In this document: in pieces, positions 30,005-40,609 of the stretch
Layout of the letters: the number at the start of each line of letters is the position of its first letter
How positions within the stretch are numbered: position 1 is the stretch's first letter
Assembly: GCA_963576725.1 (NCBI GenBank)
Contig: OY755242.1
Span: forward strand, 4,035,093-4,099,092
Direction: 5' to 3'
Length of the DNA stretch: 64,000 bases
Origin: Azorinus chamasolen
Taxonomy: Eukaryota > Mollusca > Bivalvia > Cardiida > Solecurtidae
Notes under the pieces: generated by a model
What the model saw: only the letters and a program-made list of their open reading frames with translations
What the model was told of the DNA's origin: nothing
The model's database searches: none
Position numbers and translations under genes: made by a program

Positions 30005-32290
30005 TGCCAGTACAGTTGTTGCTGGTGTATTCTTAGGGTTAACATTTTGTTTAGTCAAATGTATCGCAATTTACAATATTGTTCAAATCCGACAGAAATA
30101 TGCAGTCTTTTGCTGATACAGATCTTGGTGTTCTTGTGTTTTTGTTTTTCAGCGGCTAGCTGTCTATTTTCACTTTTGTTCTAGTTTTCCACCAATCAGA
30201 AACTATGTTGCATTGTAATTTGCATATGACCTACTAGTATTTTCTAGTAAACCGTATTTTCATTAGTTAATCCATTGACTGGCATACAGCCTTTTTATAA
30301 TGCCTCTACACATGGCCAAACATAATGTAGGACGTTTCGGCCTAGGAAGTTTCGCCCCCGGATGTTTCGGCCCAGGACGTTTTGGCCTTCTTTTTATTCG
30401 GCATAGGGCGTTTCGGCAAAATTGAAAATTTGTATTAAAAAGCAAAAAAATGAATAATCAAAATCATTAAATAACTATCTATATGTTAAATATTGATATG
30501 TGGTCCATTTTTTTGTTTATACAGATCAGGATATTAGCTAAGCAGGTGACATATTTACACTTACCCAACCTTGGGTACAATGAGTGATAAAGAGGTGCTT
30601 TCAAATACTATAGTCACATTGTTTAGTCATTAAAACAGCCCCAGGCCACATAACACATTACTAATGATTTACTATCCCATTCAGTTGTGATTTTAGTCTT
30701 GGTCCAAACTGTTTGCCACTCACTTTATGCTTTTTGTTTTCAGTCAAAATATTGTTTAGTTCAACTTTTGGTGGATTCAAATACATGTACAATACTGTAG
30801 TCACATAGTTGTTTATTACCATGACCAGTAAAACAATATGAATTATTTATTACTTTGGTTATTATCAAAACTAGAGTATATAATACATAAACAATATTAC
30901 TGAATAAAACTATATAGATCTATTATCCTCAAAAGGTGTGGACCAATTTTGACTATTCAATTTTTGGTGTGTCATACTTTATATCAGTTCCTATCCCATT
31001 ATCGTACTTATCACCTCATGGTAATGATTGCTGAGCATTATTGCCAGTTTGCCAAAACCACTATTAAACTTTTAAACGTTTATTATCATTTTGCTATCAA
31101 TTTAATACAACATTTGATCACATCCGCTTTGATGAACAGGTAGTTTGCCGAAACCACCATAATTCACAGGCAATGCTATAGGAAATAAAGAAGAAATGTT
31201 GTTTAGTATATTAGAGTAGTGGCATTAATAGTATTAATTACTATCCCCGACCACAGCACCAATTAAGGCTCTGGTTGTTCGCTCTCTGTGATATAAAGCT
31301 ACTTGCTGAAGGCTATTGTTACGGCTCTATCACCTGGGACTTTGGATCGAGTAGCAGGTTGAGATTGCTAACTTTATATTGTTTTAAAAATACATGTGTA
31401 TTCAGTTAATGGTGTCACTAATGATGATGCACACACGTCGATTAATGCGTTGATCCAGGCTATAGATAAATACCTTTCTTTAAGTAATTACAGCCTCTGC
31501 ACAAACAAAAACTAAATTCTGTATGCTTTATTTAAAGTGTTTTCAATTAGTTATCTTCATATCAATATAAATATACATGCTTTCAAGTAAATTTTTATAA
31601 TAGGTAAAATGAAGAACTAACTTCAGATAGTTTTAAAAAAAATACTTTGACATTGTACATTTTAATAGTGATTTGCTGATTTCCTATAAAAGTAACTTGA
31701 TTTTTTCCATAATTGCTTATTCTTCTCAAGTCATTCCCATTGCATGCTTCTCTGCTAGTACAATAACAAGCAACCCTTCATAGATCTAGTTCCCTGTACG
31801 AACAGAATCTCCAAACATTGAAATTAAGTTGGCAGAGATTTAATATCATTATTGTTTTGTACATTATGTCAACATTTGAATGCCGCTGAATATCTTTTTA
31901 AAAGATATTTCTTGTTTGTTTTAGTTTTTGTTTTAAATTGGGGTGAAAACACAACGAAGCGTGCGTGACTCGTTTATAGTGTTTGCTTACCAAAAGGGAC
32001 TATGTGCATTATATTTGTAAGATTTTTTAAATCCTGCTGTGAGTGAATACATAATATTATCTGCTCAGCTCTAGTTTTAGCCAGTTTAATTCACTTCCCA
32101 ATTTGTTACTGAAACTACAGAACGAAAGTCAAATAGTCTGGATCCAAATAAGACGTCCAATTACAGACCTGTGTCTATACCAATATCCGGTTAATTTCAA
32201 ATCCGCTGTCATGGTAGGCTGCTATGGTTACACCGTTGTCTCAGTTTGACTTTGGTACAAGAACACCCCCGATCACCTCTTGCCCCTTGA
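30005..32290. other. 2.3-kb MITE-poor block, no gene supported
   Basis: Very AT-rich. The only internal structure is a cluster of GGACGTTTCGGCC variants (30325-30420) and repeated TTTGCC.AAACCAC strings at about 31047 and 31143. No exon-like frame. Confidence 0.45.
30325..30420 (-). repeat. Degenerate GGACGTTTCGGCC repeat
   Basis: Five variants of GGACGTTTCGGCC / GAAGTTTCGCCC within 95 bp, the last (GGGCGTTTCGGC) after a gap. Period about 17-20 bp. Confidence 0.7.
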
Positions 32291-32297
32291 GTGTTAA

Positions 32298-32533
32298 CCC
32301 TTTTCCTTCACATTAACGACATTTCACGCGTCTGCAAACAGAACACACCCAGACTAGTCGGCTTCTATATGAGCCGTCTGATCAGGGTCTGCTCTGTTTT
32401 GAATTGAATTAAATAGAGCTTTGGTTGCTAAAATGGCTACACTGTTCCACCGTGCTTATTTAATTATAACTATTTTGCCCATGAATGTTCAGTAGATATT
32501 GAACTTTGGAATACACATAGAACAGGGCAAAGG
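32298..32533 (+). mobile_element. T1 TTAA hairpin MITE
   Basis: TTAA 32294-32297 and 32534-32537. CCCTTTTCCTTCACATTAAC start, hairpin CTGCAAACAGAACACACCCA ... GATCAGGGTCTGCTCTGTTT, GAACAGGGCAAAGG end. Confidence 0.8.
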
Positions 32534-32547
32534 TTAAGAAACAAATA

Positions 32548-32652
32548 CAGTAAAAAACCTCTAATGCGACCACCCAAAAGAGGTATAATTCTAGGTGGTA
32601 GAGGCAGGTGGTAGCTTAATGCAGGACAAAAGTAATGCAGAAAGCCTCTCTA
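32548..32652 (+). mobile_element. TA-5 MITE left half fused to the TA-6 array
   Basis: CAGTAAAAAACCTCTAATGC left end and GGCAGGTGGTAGCTTAATGC core; stops at AATGCAGAAAGCCTCTC where the 84-bp array begins. Confidence 0.7.
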
Positions 32653-32655
32653 GTA

Positions 32656-34345
32656 CAGTAGAAACAACCATCAAAAACATGTCTAATTATTGGTCTGTAA
32701 GGCTTAATGTGTATGACCATAGTGCAGTAGAAACCATCAAAAAGAGGTCTAATTATGGGTCTGTATGACAGGTGGTACTGTAGCTTACTGTGCATGACAA
32801 TACCACAGTAGAAACAACAACCGAATAGAAGTCTAATTATGGGTCTGTATGGCAGGTGGTACTGTAGCTTACTGTGCATGGCAATAGCACAGTAGAAACA
32901 ACAACCGAATAGAAGTCTAATTATGGGTATGTATGGCAGGTGGTACTGCAGCTTACTGTGCATGGCAATAGCACAGTAGAAACAACAACCGAATAGAAGT
33001 CTAATTATGGGTCTGTATGGCAGGTGGTACTGTAGCTTACTGTGCATGGCAATAGCACAGTAGAAACAACAACCGAATAGAAGTCTAATTATGGGTCTGT
33101 ATGGCAGGTGGTCGGTAGCTTACTGTGCATGGCAATACCACAGTAGAAACAACAACCGAATAGAAGTCTAATTATGGGTCTGTATGGCAGGTGGTACTGT
33201 AGCTTACTGTGCATGGCAATAGCACAGTAGAAACAACAACCGAATAGAAGTCTAATTATGGGTCTGTATGGCAGGTGGTACTGTAGCTTACTGTGCATGG
33301 CAATAGCACAGTAGAAACAACAACCGAAATGAAGTCTAAGTATGGGTCTGTATGGCAGGTGGTACTGTAGCTTACTGTGCATGGCAATAGCACAGTAGAA
33401 ACAACAACCGAATAGAAGTCTAATTATGGGTCTGTATGGCAGGTGGTACTGTAGCTTACTGTGCATGGCAATGGCACAGTAGAAACAACAACCGAATAGA
33501 AGTCTAAGTATGGGTCTGTATGGCAGGTGGTACTGTAGCTTACTGTGCATGGCAATAGCACAGTAGAAACAACAACCGAATAGAAGTCTTATTATGGGTC
33601 TGTATGGCAGGTGGTACTGTAGCTTACTGTGCATGGCAATAGCACAGTAGAAACAACAACCGAATAGAAGTCTAATTATGGGTCTGTATGGCAGGTGGTA
33701 CTGTAGCTTACTGTGCATGGCAATAGCACAGTAGAAACAACAACCGAAATGAAGTCTAAGTATGGGTCTGTATGGCAGGTGGTACTGTAGCTTACTGTGC
33801 ATGGCAATAGCACAGTAGAAACAACAACCGAATAGAAGTCTAAGTATGGGTCTGTATGGCAGGTGGTACTGTAGCTTACTGTGCATGGCAATAGCACAGT
33901 AGAAACAACAACCGAATAGAAGTCTAATTATGGGTCTGTATGGCAGGTGGTACTGTAGCTTACTGTGCATGGCAATAGCACAGTAGAAACAACAACCGAA
34001 TAGAAGTCTAATTATGGGTCTGTATGGCAGGTGGTACTGTAGCTTACTGTGCATGGCAATAACACAGTAGAAACAACAACCGAATAGAAGTCTAAGTATG
34101 GGTCTGTATGGCAGGTGGTACTGTAGCTTACTGTGCATGGCAATAGCACAGTAGAAACAACAACCGAATAGAAGTCTAAGTATGGGTCTGTATGGCAAGT
34201 GGTACTGTAGCTTACTGTGCATGGCAATAGCACAGTAGAAACAACAACCGAATAGAAGTCTAAGTATGGGTCTGTATGGCAGGTGGTAGCCTACTTTGTA
34301 TGGCCATAGTACAGTAGAAACAACAACCAAATAGAAATCTAATTA
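32656..34345 (+). repeat. 84-bp tandem array, 21 unit starts
   Basis: CAGTAGAAAC starts at 32656, 32725, 32806, 32890 and then every 84 bp (one unit 83 bp at 33058-33140) to 34233 and 34312. The first two and the last are diverged or shorter; central units differ at a few positions such as AATTATG/AAGTATG. 84 is a multiple of 3, so a 413-codon minus-strand frame runs through it; this is an artefact. Confidence 0.97.
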
Positions 34346-34496
34346 TGGGTCTGTATGGCACTTGACAGCTTATGGCAGGTCAAAAGTAATGCATTAAACA
34401 CCTGAAGGAGATTTCTGCATTAATTTTACCCTGCATTAAGCAACCATGTGTTTTTTAAGACACCTATGTTCAATAAATGAATGCCAATTTCTACTG
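32656..34496 (+). mobile_element. TA-6 MITE with its left end amplified 21 times
   Basis: The unit CAGTAGAAACAACAACCGAA ... to ATGGCAATAGCA is the TA-6 left terminus plus half of its core. After the last unit the sequence continues into a normal TA-6 right half (GTCAAAAGTAATGC, TGCATTAAGCAACCATGTG, TTCAATAAATGAATG) and ends TTTCTACTG then TA. Confidence 0.85.
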
Positions 34497-34626
34497 TAAT
34501 TCAGACATCTCCCCTAAGGATGCCTTTGTATCCCATTTGTCCTATATCCTTAGACCCTGAAACGTACACTTTATTGTAGTAACCTACGCAAGCAGCTTGA
34601 AACATTATCAGTCAAACGCCGCTTAA

Positions 34627-34885
34627 CCCTTTCCCTCATATAAACGTGTTTTACGCATTTGCAAACAGAGTAGAACCAGATCAGACGGCTCCTAGAGGAG
34701 CCGTCTGATCAGGGTCTGCTCTGTTTGCTAATATAATTTGTTAAATCTGTTTCTTTGCTTTCTAAAATGTCAACAATGTTCCAATTTCCATATTTGTTAT
34801 AACTGTTTGTTTTTTTTATAACTGTTTTGTTAATGAACATTCAGTAGGTATTGAAATTTGGAATAAACATAGAACAGGTAAATGG
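34627..34885 (+). mobile_element. T1 TTAA hairpin MITE
   Basis: TTAA 34623-34626 and 34886-34889. Hairpin GCAAACAGAGTAGAACCAGA ... GATCAGGGTCTGCTCTGTTT; contains a duplicated TTATAACTGTTTGTTTT-like stretch. Confidence 0.82.
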
Positions 34886-35344
34886 TTAACTTGGCGTCTG
34901 ATCAAGACCCAAGTCGTTTAACAATCAGATAGTACTTAATCTGAAAAAGAAGTTAAAATTAATTTGAATAAATTATGAGCAGTGGACAAATATGGAGAAC
35001 GAAAATCTTGCTGACGATGGTTGTCAGTCGTCCAAAGTTAATCTGCTTCTTTTTAAAACTCATTTGATCTTTAACCAGTAAACCAGTGGTCGCTCGAAAC
35101 ATGATAGTTTTGCGTGTGTAAAAGCAGTTGCGTCTATAAAACCCCAAAACTACCCACGATATATGTATCAAAGTGACATGCATTTTGTTGTAAATATTAT
35201 TTACCTGTAAGATGCCACATGTGTACCAATGAAGCCATCTGTAAACGATTAAATGTACGAATTCTTTTTGTGAAATCTGAATGTTGATTTAACAGTGGTC
35301 TTGCTTTAACCTTCTCATACATAGTTCGATGAGACTGGTATTGG

Positions 35345-35435
35345 TATTTGCAAACAGCTTCAATCTAGATGAGACGTCGAGTTACTCGGCGTCTCATCTA
35401 CTCGGCTTCTCATCTAGATCCGGACTGTTTGGCAC
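35345..35435 (+). mobile_element. T4 hairpin with duplicated right arm
   Basis: TTTGCAAACAGCTTCAATCT, GACGTCGAGTTACTCGGCGT, then CTCATCTACTCGGCTTCTCA repeating the arm before GATCCGGACTGTTTGG. Confidence 0.65.
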
Positions 35436-35688
35436 TCAATCAGCTGTTTCTCAAGGGTCTGAGCGAAGTCTGTAAAATGTTGTGCAAATGATGCAGACAT
35501 TGTTGTTTCAGCATGAGAGGATTAAGCACTGTTAAGTGTTAACCGATTAAGTCCACTGATTTCGATTTGACATGCCCGTGATGTTTTAATGACAATCAGT
35601 ATAGATGATGATCGTGGATTCCTTCAGGGACCCTCTGATCTTTGTCCTTCTCTGTTTGATAATGCAGGTAGCTACTTTTCTACCTTAA

Positions 35689-35932
35689 ACCTTTCCTTCA
35701 TATAAAACACATTTTCACATTATTTGCAAACAGATTAGACCCAGATCAGACGGCTCCTATAGGAGCCGTCTGATCAGGGTCTGCTCTGTTTGTTAATAGA
35801 ATTTGAAAGATATGTTTCTTTACTTATTAAAATGGCTATAATGTTCCACCTTACATATTTCATTATAACTATTATGTACATGAATATTCAGTAGGTGTTG
35901 AAATTTGGAATACACACAGAACAGGGGAACGG
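35689..35932 (+). mobile_element. T1 TTAA hairpin MITE
   Basis: TTAA 35685-35688 and 35933-35936. Hairpin GCAAACAGATTAGACCCAGA ... CTGATCAGGGTCTGCTCTGT with A/A mismatch. Confidence 0.82.
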
Positions 35933-36326
35933 TTAAAGTGTTACAGTTTGGACACACAACGAACATTAACCCTTATTCTACCACAGAGACTAAACCCTTA
36001 AACGTATAGAGTTCATTCAGTATAACAGGCTTGAACTTGCTAGATGACGTTAAATGGATCCCAGACATTGATCAGATGGTTCATCCAGTTCTAAGCCCTC
36101 TGGTCTGGGTATATAGTGTTTGCAAATGACAGCACATGCAAGCGTGTGTCGCTAAGAGAGATTTTTAACCACAAAACGTTTGGCTTTGCTAATGTTGAAG
36201 TCATGGACATAGATATAATTGTCTTTAGTGAGAAAGACCCTCTATGCAGTCAAGTGATATTGTAAAGATATATCTGACAATGGGACTAATTAAGATAAGA
36301 CCATTTGTCCACCTCTTCTGATTTTA

Positions 36327-36520
36327 TCCCTTGACTGCTATAGCAATGTCTGCTTAATCTCTGATGCGTTATATGATTTACTCAGTTCCGATTCGTTCAA
36401 GCTTTTGAGAAATTATTGACCGAGTGTCAAACAGCTTGGATTCCCATTAGTTACTCGGCGTCTCATCTGGATTCATGCTGTTTGGAAATGACAGTCAGGT
36501 CGCGCTGAACAGGCAATGGG
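36327..36520 (+). mobile_element. T4 TTAA MITE
   Basis: CCCTTGACTGCTATAGCAAT start, hairpin TGTCAAACAGCTTGGATTCC ... TCATCTGGATTCATGCTGTT, end GGCAATGGG at TTAA 36521-36524. Best view of both T4 ends. Confidence 0.65.
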
Positions 36521-36624
36521 TTAAGTCTCCGCCCGCCAAGTAATTGCCGTCTGCAAATCTTGCCGTCTGCTTTAGTTTCTTAAATTTGATAGTTGTTCCA
36601 TGTTTCCATTTCGAAGGCGGTGTC

Positions 36625-36700
36625 CAGTGTTTGGAAACAGTTTGGATCCTGATGAGACACCGACCTACTCGACGTCTCTTAGAGATCCGGACGTAAACAG
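36625..36700 (+). mobile_element. T4 hairpin fragment
   Basis: GGAAACAGTTTGGATCCTGA then GACGTCTCTTAGAGATCCGG. Flanks not recognised. Confidence 0.5.
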
Positions 36701-36952
36701 GAACATTGTCACGAAGTCAAACATAAGCAGATACATAATAGAGTGACATTACACACCGTGACCTTGTTGCCGGGATGTTTCGTTTGCCGATTGATAACGG
36801 ATACTAAGCTCGGATAATGAACAACGTCACCAACATATACGTGTATGTAAGGCATCAGTTAAAAAAAACATTTAACTTATACCTAAGTCTGGTGTTTAAA
36901 CTCTCTACCTGTTGAATATTCATGTAAGCGATAATGACATCGTGAATATTTA

Positions 36953-37118
36953 CAGTAAAAATCCTCTAAACCAGACGTTCAATTTAGTATATTGATATCG
37001 GCCTTGGAGACAGATGACAGCTTAATGCAGGGTGAAAGTCACCTGCATTAAGTAGCCATCTGACTAAAAGTATCTAAATGCTTCACAACTAGAATTCCGG
37101 TTTAGAATGTGTTTACTG
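36953..37118. mobile_element. TA-2 hairpin MITE, shortened, after a T5 left end
   Basis: TA-flanked. CAGTAAAAATCCTCTAAACC left, GGTTTAGAATGTGTTTACTG right. Preceded by a T5 left part (GAATATTCATGTAAGCGATA), so it was probably nested in T5. Confidence 0.75.
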
Positions 37119-37490
37119 TATTGGTCGAATTTGTACACATGGATATGTAGACCAGTAGGCTAAGACAAAGTCTGTCTATAGATTTCAATATTTATTTGTA
37201 AAACCTAAAACAGAGACAGATACATAAAATTAATACAAGTTAAATACACTAAACAATACAACGTAAACTTCAGTATTTCCAAACACGTGTTACGGCAGAA
37301 CGCGACACGAAGAGCCATGCGCGACAAGTAATTATAAAAGTTCTGAAAGCATGTTTAACAACTCTTAACAATTATAAATTATTCATTTCTAAATACTCAA
37401 ATACTCACCAGACACACTGGCAATCATATAACCTTTCTCTTTTTTACAAGAATGTATAGAAGTTAACGATATTATATCACATTATATTAA

Positions 37491-37732
37491 CCCTTCTCTT
37501 GCTGAATTTTAAAATACATTTTTCCTTCTTTACCCATGCCTTGTTGTATAATTACATATATCTTCACTGTGTACAAGTATATCGCTGTGCAATCACTGCT
37601 CTGGAGTGCATTGGTTGCACAATCAACTTGTAAATAGTGCAGACCCTGATGAGACAGCTCCTGCAGGAGCTGTCTCATCTGGGTCTTCACTATTTACAGG
37701 TAGGTATATTGATGTGAACAGCAAGTGAAGGG
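37491..37732 (+). mobile_element. T2 TTAA hairpin MITE, full length
   Basis: TTAA 37487-37490, right TTAT 37733-37736. Stem GTAAATAGTGCAGACCCTGA opposite CATCTGGGTCTTCACTATTT (T/T mismatch). Confidence 0.85.
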
Positions 37733-38225
37733 TTATACTGTATGATAGTATATTATATACATGTAGATGTGGACTCGTGTCCTCTTCTAATGAGTACCAA
37801 TTGACATGTGCCTAACGTGGGCTGATAAGGAGGGCTGGGATAGCAGTTCAGTTGTTATGGTCACTAATTCAAACAAATGCAATCCAATCCTTTTCAAATT
37901 TGTCAGCATGTATATTACCATAATGTCTCAGTCAACTTCGATAACCAGCAAGACTGACACAGCCACTCCAGAATTATCTCCCCTTACTTTATGACTTTCC
38001 GTGCATTTTTGCTAGAGGAGCCGTCTGATATGGATCTACCATGTTTGCAAATGCGTCAAAAAGTACATCTATGAAGGAAAGGGTTAAAAGGGTGTTGGGT
38101 TTGGGATTTGAACTAATACTGCATGCTCGAAATTGGTCAGTTTTGCACTTACCTCGTGTACCTCGTATGCCTTGTCTGTCGACAATAAGTTGATTACTTA
38201 AATATTTCGCCGCCACATGCGATTC

Positions 38226-38403
38226 CCTGAAACTCTGCGAAAACCTTTCGGATCCCGACGAGAGGCCGAGTAATTCGGCATCTCAGCAGGATCCAAACTG
38301 CTCACACTTTCTTTATGTGTTAGTAAGGAAATAAAAAACGCCACTGTGAACCCTGAAACAAATGATAACTAAAGCATATAAAATTTATTTGGCAACGAAA
38401 GGG
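38226..38403 (+). mobile_element. T4 MITE abutting T5
   Basis: AAACCTTTCGGATCCCGACG ... CAGCAGGATCCAAACTGC hairpin, end GGCAACGAAAGGG at TTAA 38404-38407, which also begins the next element. Confidence 0.6.
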
Positions 38404-38407
38404 TTAA

Positions 38408-38629
38408 CCCTTTACTCCATGAATATTTATGTAAGAAATAAGGATGTAATGAATATTTATTAAAATAACTTGTTATGTAATATCACATGGGCTAGGGAGG
38501 TTTGGCAATGGCAGAAACTGTAGACTCATATCTATATTATATCATAATCAAACACAGCAGACCCTACTCAAGTGTCTCCAATAGGATCCGTCTGATCTGG
38601 TTATAATATGTTTGCAAACGAGTAAAGGG
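38408..38629 (-). mobile_element. T5 TTAA MITE
   Basis: TTAA 38404-38407 and 38630-38633. CCCTTTACTCCATGAATATT start, TGGCAATGGCAGAAACTGTA middle, degraded hairpin, ACGAGTAAAGGG end. Confidence 0.8.
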
Positions 38630-38661
38630 TTAACGCAATCCTTTTCAGCGTGGAAGTAATA

Positions 38662-39079
38662 TAGTAAACCCCTCTATAATGCAACCACCTAAAAGAGGTA
38701 TGATTCTGGGTAGTAGAGACATGTGGTAGCTTAATGCAGAACGAAGGTGAGGCAGGAACTTTCTGCATTACGTTTGTCCTGCATTAACCCTTTCCCTCAT
38801 ATTGACGACTTTTGACGACTCTGTAAAAGCCACTTTGTGAAACTATTGTGATAAATAGAACATTTGCTCCTATAGGAGCAAATGCTCTATTTATCACAAT
38901 GGTTTCAAACTACAAAATTCTAAAAAATTCCTTCTCTCTAATTAATGCTCCTTTTCGGTAGATTTATTCAAAGTGGTTAGATCTAAAAATAGCCTATGAG
39001 GGAATGGGTTAAGTAGCAACCTGCTTATAAAGACACTCATGTTTATTCATTAAGTGGTCGCATTAATGGAGTTCTATTG
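38662..39079. mobile_element. TA-5 MITE interrupted by T3, next to the second GT31 gene
   Basis: TAGTAAACCCCTCTATAATG left, resumes at 39013 with GTAGCAACCTGCTTATAAAG and ends TTAATGGAGTTCTATTG then TA (39080-39081), 86 bp before the GT31 ATG. Confidence 0.8.
38788..39008 (+). mobile_element. T3 TTAA hairpin MITE nested in TA-5
   Basis: TTAA 38784-38787 and 39009-39012. The host arm reads CCTGCA-TTAA-G on removal, which is the normal TA-5 sequence, so TTAA is the duplicated target. Confidence 0.9.
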
Positions 39080-39126
39080 TACAATGTTACGTCATTGATT
39101 TTGAAAAGTTGTATCCAGTCCAACGT

Positions 39127-39148
39127 TCTTGTTTTTGTGTAGTTTCAG
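39127..39148 (+). promoter_or_regulatory. Candidate 3' splice acceptors before the GT31 gene at 39166
   Basis: A pyrimidine-rich stretch with TTTTTGTGTAG (ends 39142) and TTTCAG (ends 39148) lies just before the ATG. Either could end an intron in the 5' UTR. Same layout as at the first GT31 gene, which gives modest support. Confidence 0.3.
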
Positions 39149-39165
39149 ATAACAGTGTCGAAACC

Positions 39166-40485
39166 ATGAGTGGAAAGGCAGCGAGAACGAGAACCTACGC
39201 CTGTCGTGTCCTGATGTCATGTCTGTTTGGTGAAGTGACGCTTATCAAACTACTTTGTGGCTTTGCAACAGTTTTCTTATTGTTCTCGGTGTTGAAAAAC
39301 AATTCGCCGACAGTCTTGACTTCGTACCGAGGAATAAAATTGGAGATGAAAGATATCGATAAAGATGCAATAGATACTATTCTCATTGAAAATACTAACG
39401 GTAATTACTACATAGCTTTTGAAATTCCAAAAGGATCATCGGTGTTTGAAAGAATTAAAGATGGCGTCGCATCCAAGAAGCTAAACAACAAAACAAATTT
39501 TGAAACAAACACACAACCAGGAACTACTACAAGACAGCTCGTTTCTGAATCTAAACCGGACGTGAAATTGACTGGTAAAGCAATAAATTTCTATCCGACT
39601 GCTACGCCAGTTTATCCTTTATCTGTGTACGAAAACGCTTACAACATTAACAACAAGCGCATCTGCGACACAGGAACGAATCTCACGTTCTTAGTACTAG
39701 TTCATTCGGCAACAGGTCATTTCTCTAGAAGAATCTCAATTCGTGAAACATGGGCGAACAAAAAACTCTTCAAGAACCATGATATAAGAGTCGTGTTCTT
39801 ACTTGGAAAACCGGAAAAGGATTCCACTCAAGTTTTGATCGAACACGAAAATTCCTTGTATGAGGATATTGTACAAGGAAACTTTATTGACACATATCAT
39901 AATTTGACTCACAAAGCTGTGTTAGGAGTTAGATGGGTTACGGAAAATTGTAGAAACACTAAAGCCATTGTTAAAGTAGACGACGATGTGTTCTTGAATA
40001 TATTTCAGCTAATTAACAATACGGAACATCTTTATTCTTTAAAGTCTAGAGCCATATTCTGTGGGGTGCGACATGTGAACACTAGTACGGTAGAGAGGAC
40101 AGGCAAATGGAAGGTGGATGATCTTTATTTCAAAAACATGACCTATTATCCAGTAAAGTACTGTAATGGCTTTTTTGCTCTGATGACGTCGGATATGTTT
40201 CCAGCCCTTTTTGAAGCAGCTAAGCAAACGCCATTTTTCTGGATCGATGACGTATACCTGTTCGGTCTTCTAACAGACAGAATAGGGGGAGTAACTTTTA
40301 ATGGACTGTCAAATTTGAATCTTAACGAAAAGCGCGCCATCGAGTGTTTTGAGACAAGGGAGAGAAAATGTGATTTGCTTGTTGCTACAGCAAACTCAGA
40401 GGGTGTGATGGATAAGCTGTGGGGTAACGCTGTAGAACATTACAAAGAACTGGCTAAAAAATACTCGAAACACCAACTGGTCTAA
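39166..40485 (+). CDS. GT31 beta-1,3-galactosyltransferase-like protein (type II membrane, 439 aa)
   Basis: Second predicted Golgi GT31 enzyme, a diverged paralogue of the gene at 13237. Seen: an N-terminal tail with several Arg/Lys, an anchor at about residues 26-43 (LIKLLCGFATVFLLFSVL), a stem longer than in the first gene, then RRISIRETW (W196), VVFLLGKPE, GNFIDTYHNLTHKAV, VKVDDDVF (D272-D274), PVKYCNGFFALMTS and IDDVYLFG (D361-D362). The order and spacing of these blocks match the GT31 family. The coding frame has no introns. The ATG at 39166 has A at -3; upstream in-frame codons include no ATG and contain possible splice acceptors (39142, 39148), so a 5' UTR exon upstream is plausible. 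A TA-5/T3 composite MITE ends 86 bp before the ATG. AATAAA lies 41 bp after the stop. Both paralogues replace the family's usual EDVYVG by a DDVYxFG form, suggesting a shared subgroup. Confidence 0.9.
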   Translation: MSGKAARTRTYACRVLMSCLFGEVTLIKLLCGFATVFLLFSVLKNNSPTVLTSYRGIKLEMKDIDKDAIDTILIENTNGNYYIAFEIPKGSSVFERIKDGVASKKLNNKTNFETNTQPGTTTRQLVSESKPDVKLTGKAINFYPTATPVYPLSVYENAYNINNKRICDTGTNLTFLVLVHSATGHFSRRISIRETWANKKLFKNHDIRVVFLLGKPEKDSTQVLIEHENSLYEDIVQGNFIDTYHNLTHKAVLGVRWVTENCRNTKAIVKVDDDVFLNIFQLINNTEHLYSLKSRAIFCGVRHVNTSTVERTGKWKVDDLYFKNMTYYPVKYCNGFFALMTSDMFPALFEAAKQTPFFWIDDVYLFGLLTDRIGGVTFNGLSNLNLNEKRAIECFETRERKCDLLVATANSEGVMDKLWGNAVEHYKELAKKYSKHQLV

Positions 40486-40525
40486 CATTCCTAATATTTA
40501 ACCGCCCAAATTAATTTTCTGACAG

Positions 40526-40531
40526 AATAAA
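40526..40531 (+). promoter_or_regulatory. Candidate polyadenylation signal AATAAA for the GT31 gene at 39166
   Basis: A canonical AATAAA hexamer lies 41 bp after the stop codon, in AT-rich sequence before the next repeat. Position fits a short 3' UTR. Cleavage site not determined. Confidence 0.55.
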
Positions 40532-40609
40532 AATTCATCTCCATCAGTTTTCACAATTTATTTAATTGCATTTCTTCTCTGTAATATTTCAGTTACTAGA
40601 AAAGAAGTA

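Noticed and set aside
33089..34330. 413-codon minus-strand frame of repeated HSKLQYHLPYRPI units
   Set aside because: It is the 84-bp array read in a frame kept open because 84 is divisible by three. It breaks at the one 83-bp unit, and alternative frames give other repeated peptides.
32656..34345. CRISPR-like array
   Set aside because: Units are contiguous with no unique spacers and derive from a MITE terminus; the sequence is eukaryotic.
1667..37690. Similar short frames (MRQLLQ.LSHQGLHYLQ) in T2 copies at 1667-1927, 28794-28997 and 37487-37690
   Set aside because: They cross the hairpin and the similarity is explained by the copies being young relatives. Lengths differ, the fourth copy lacks the frame, and at least one starts at a non-ATG codon.
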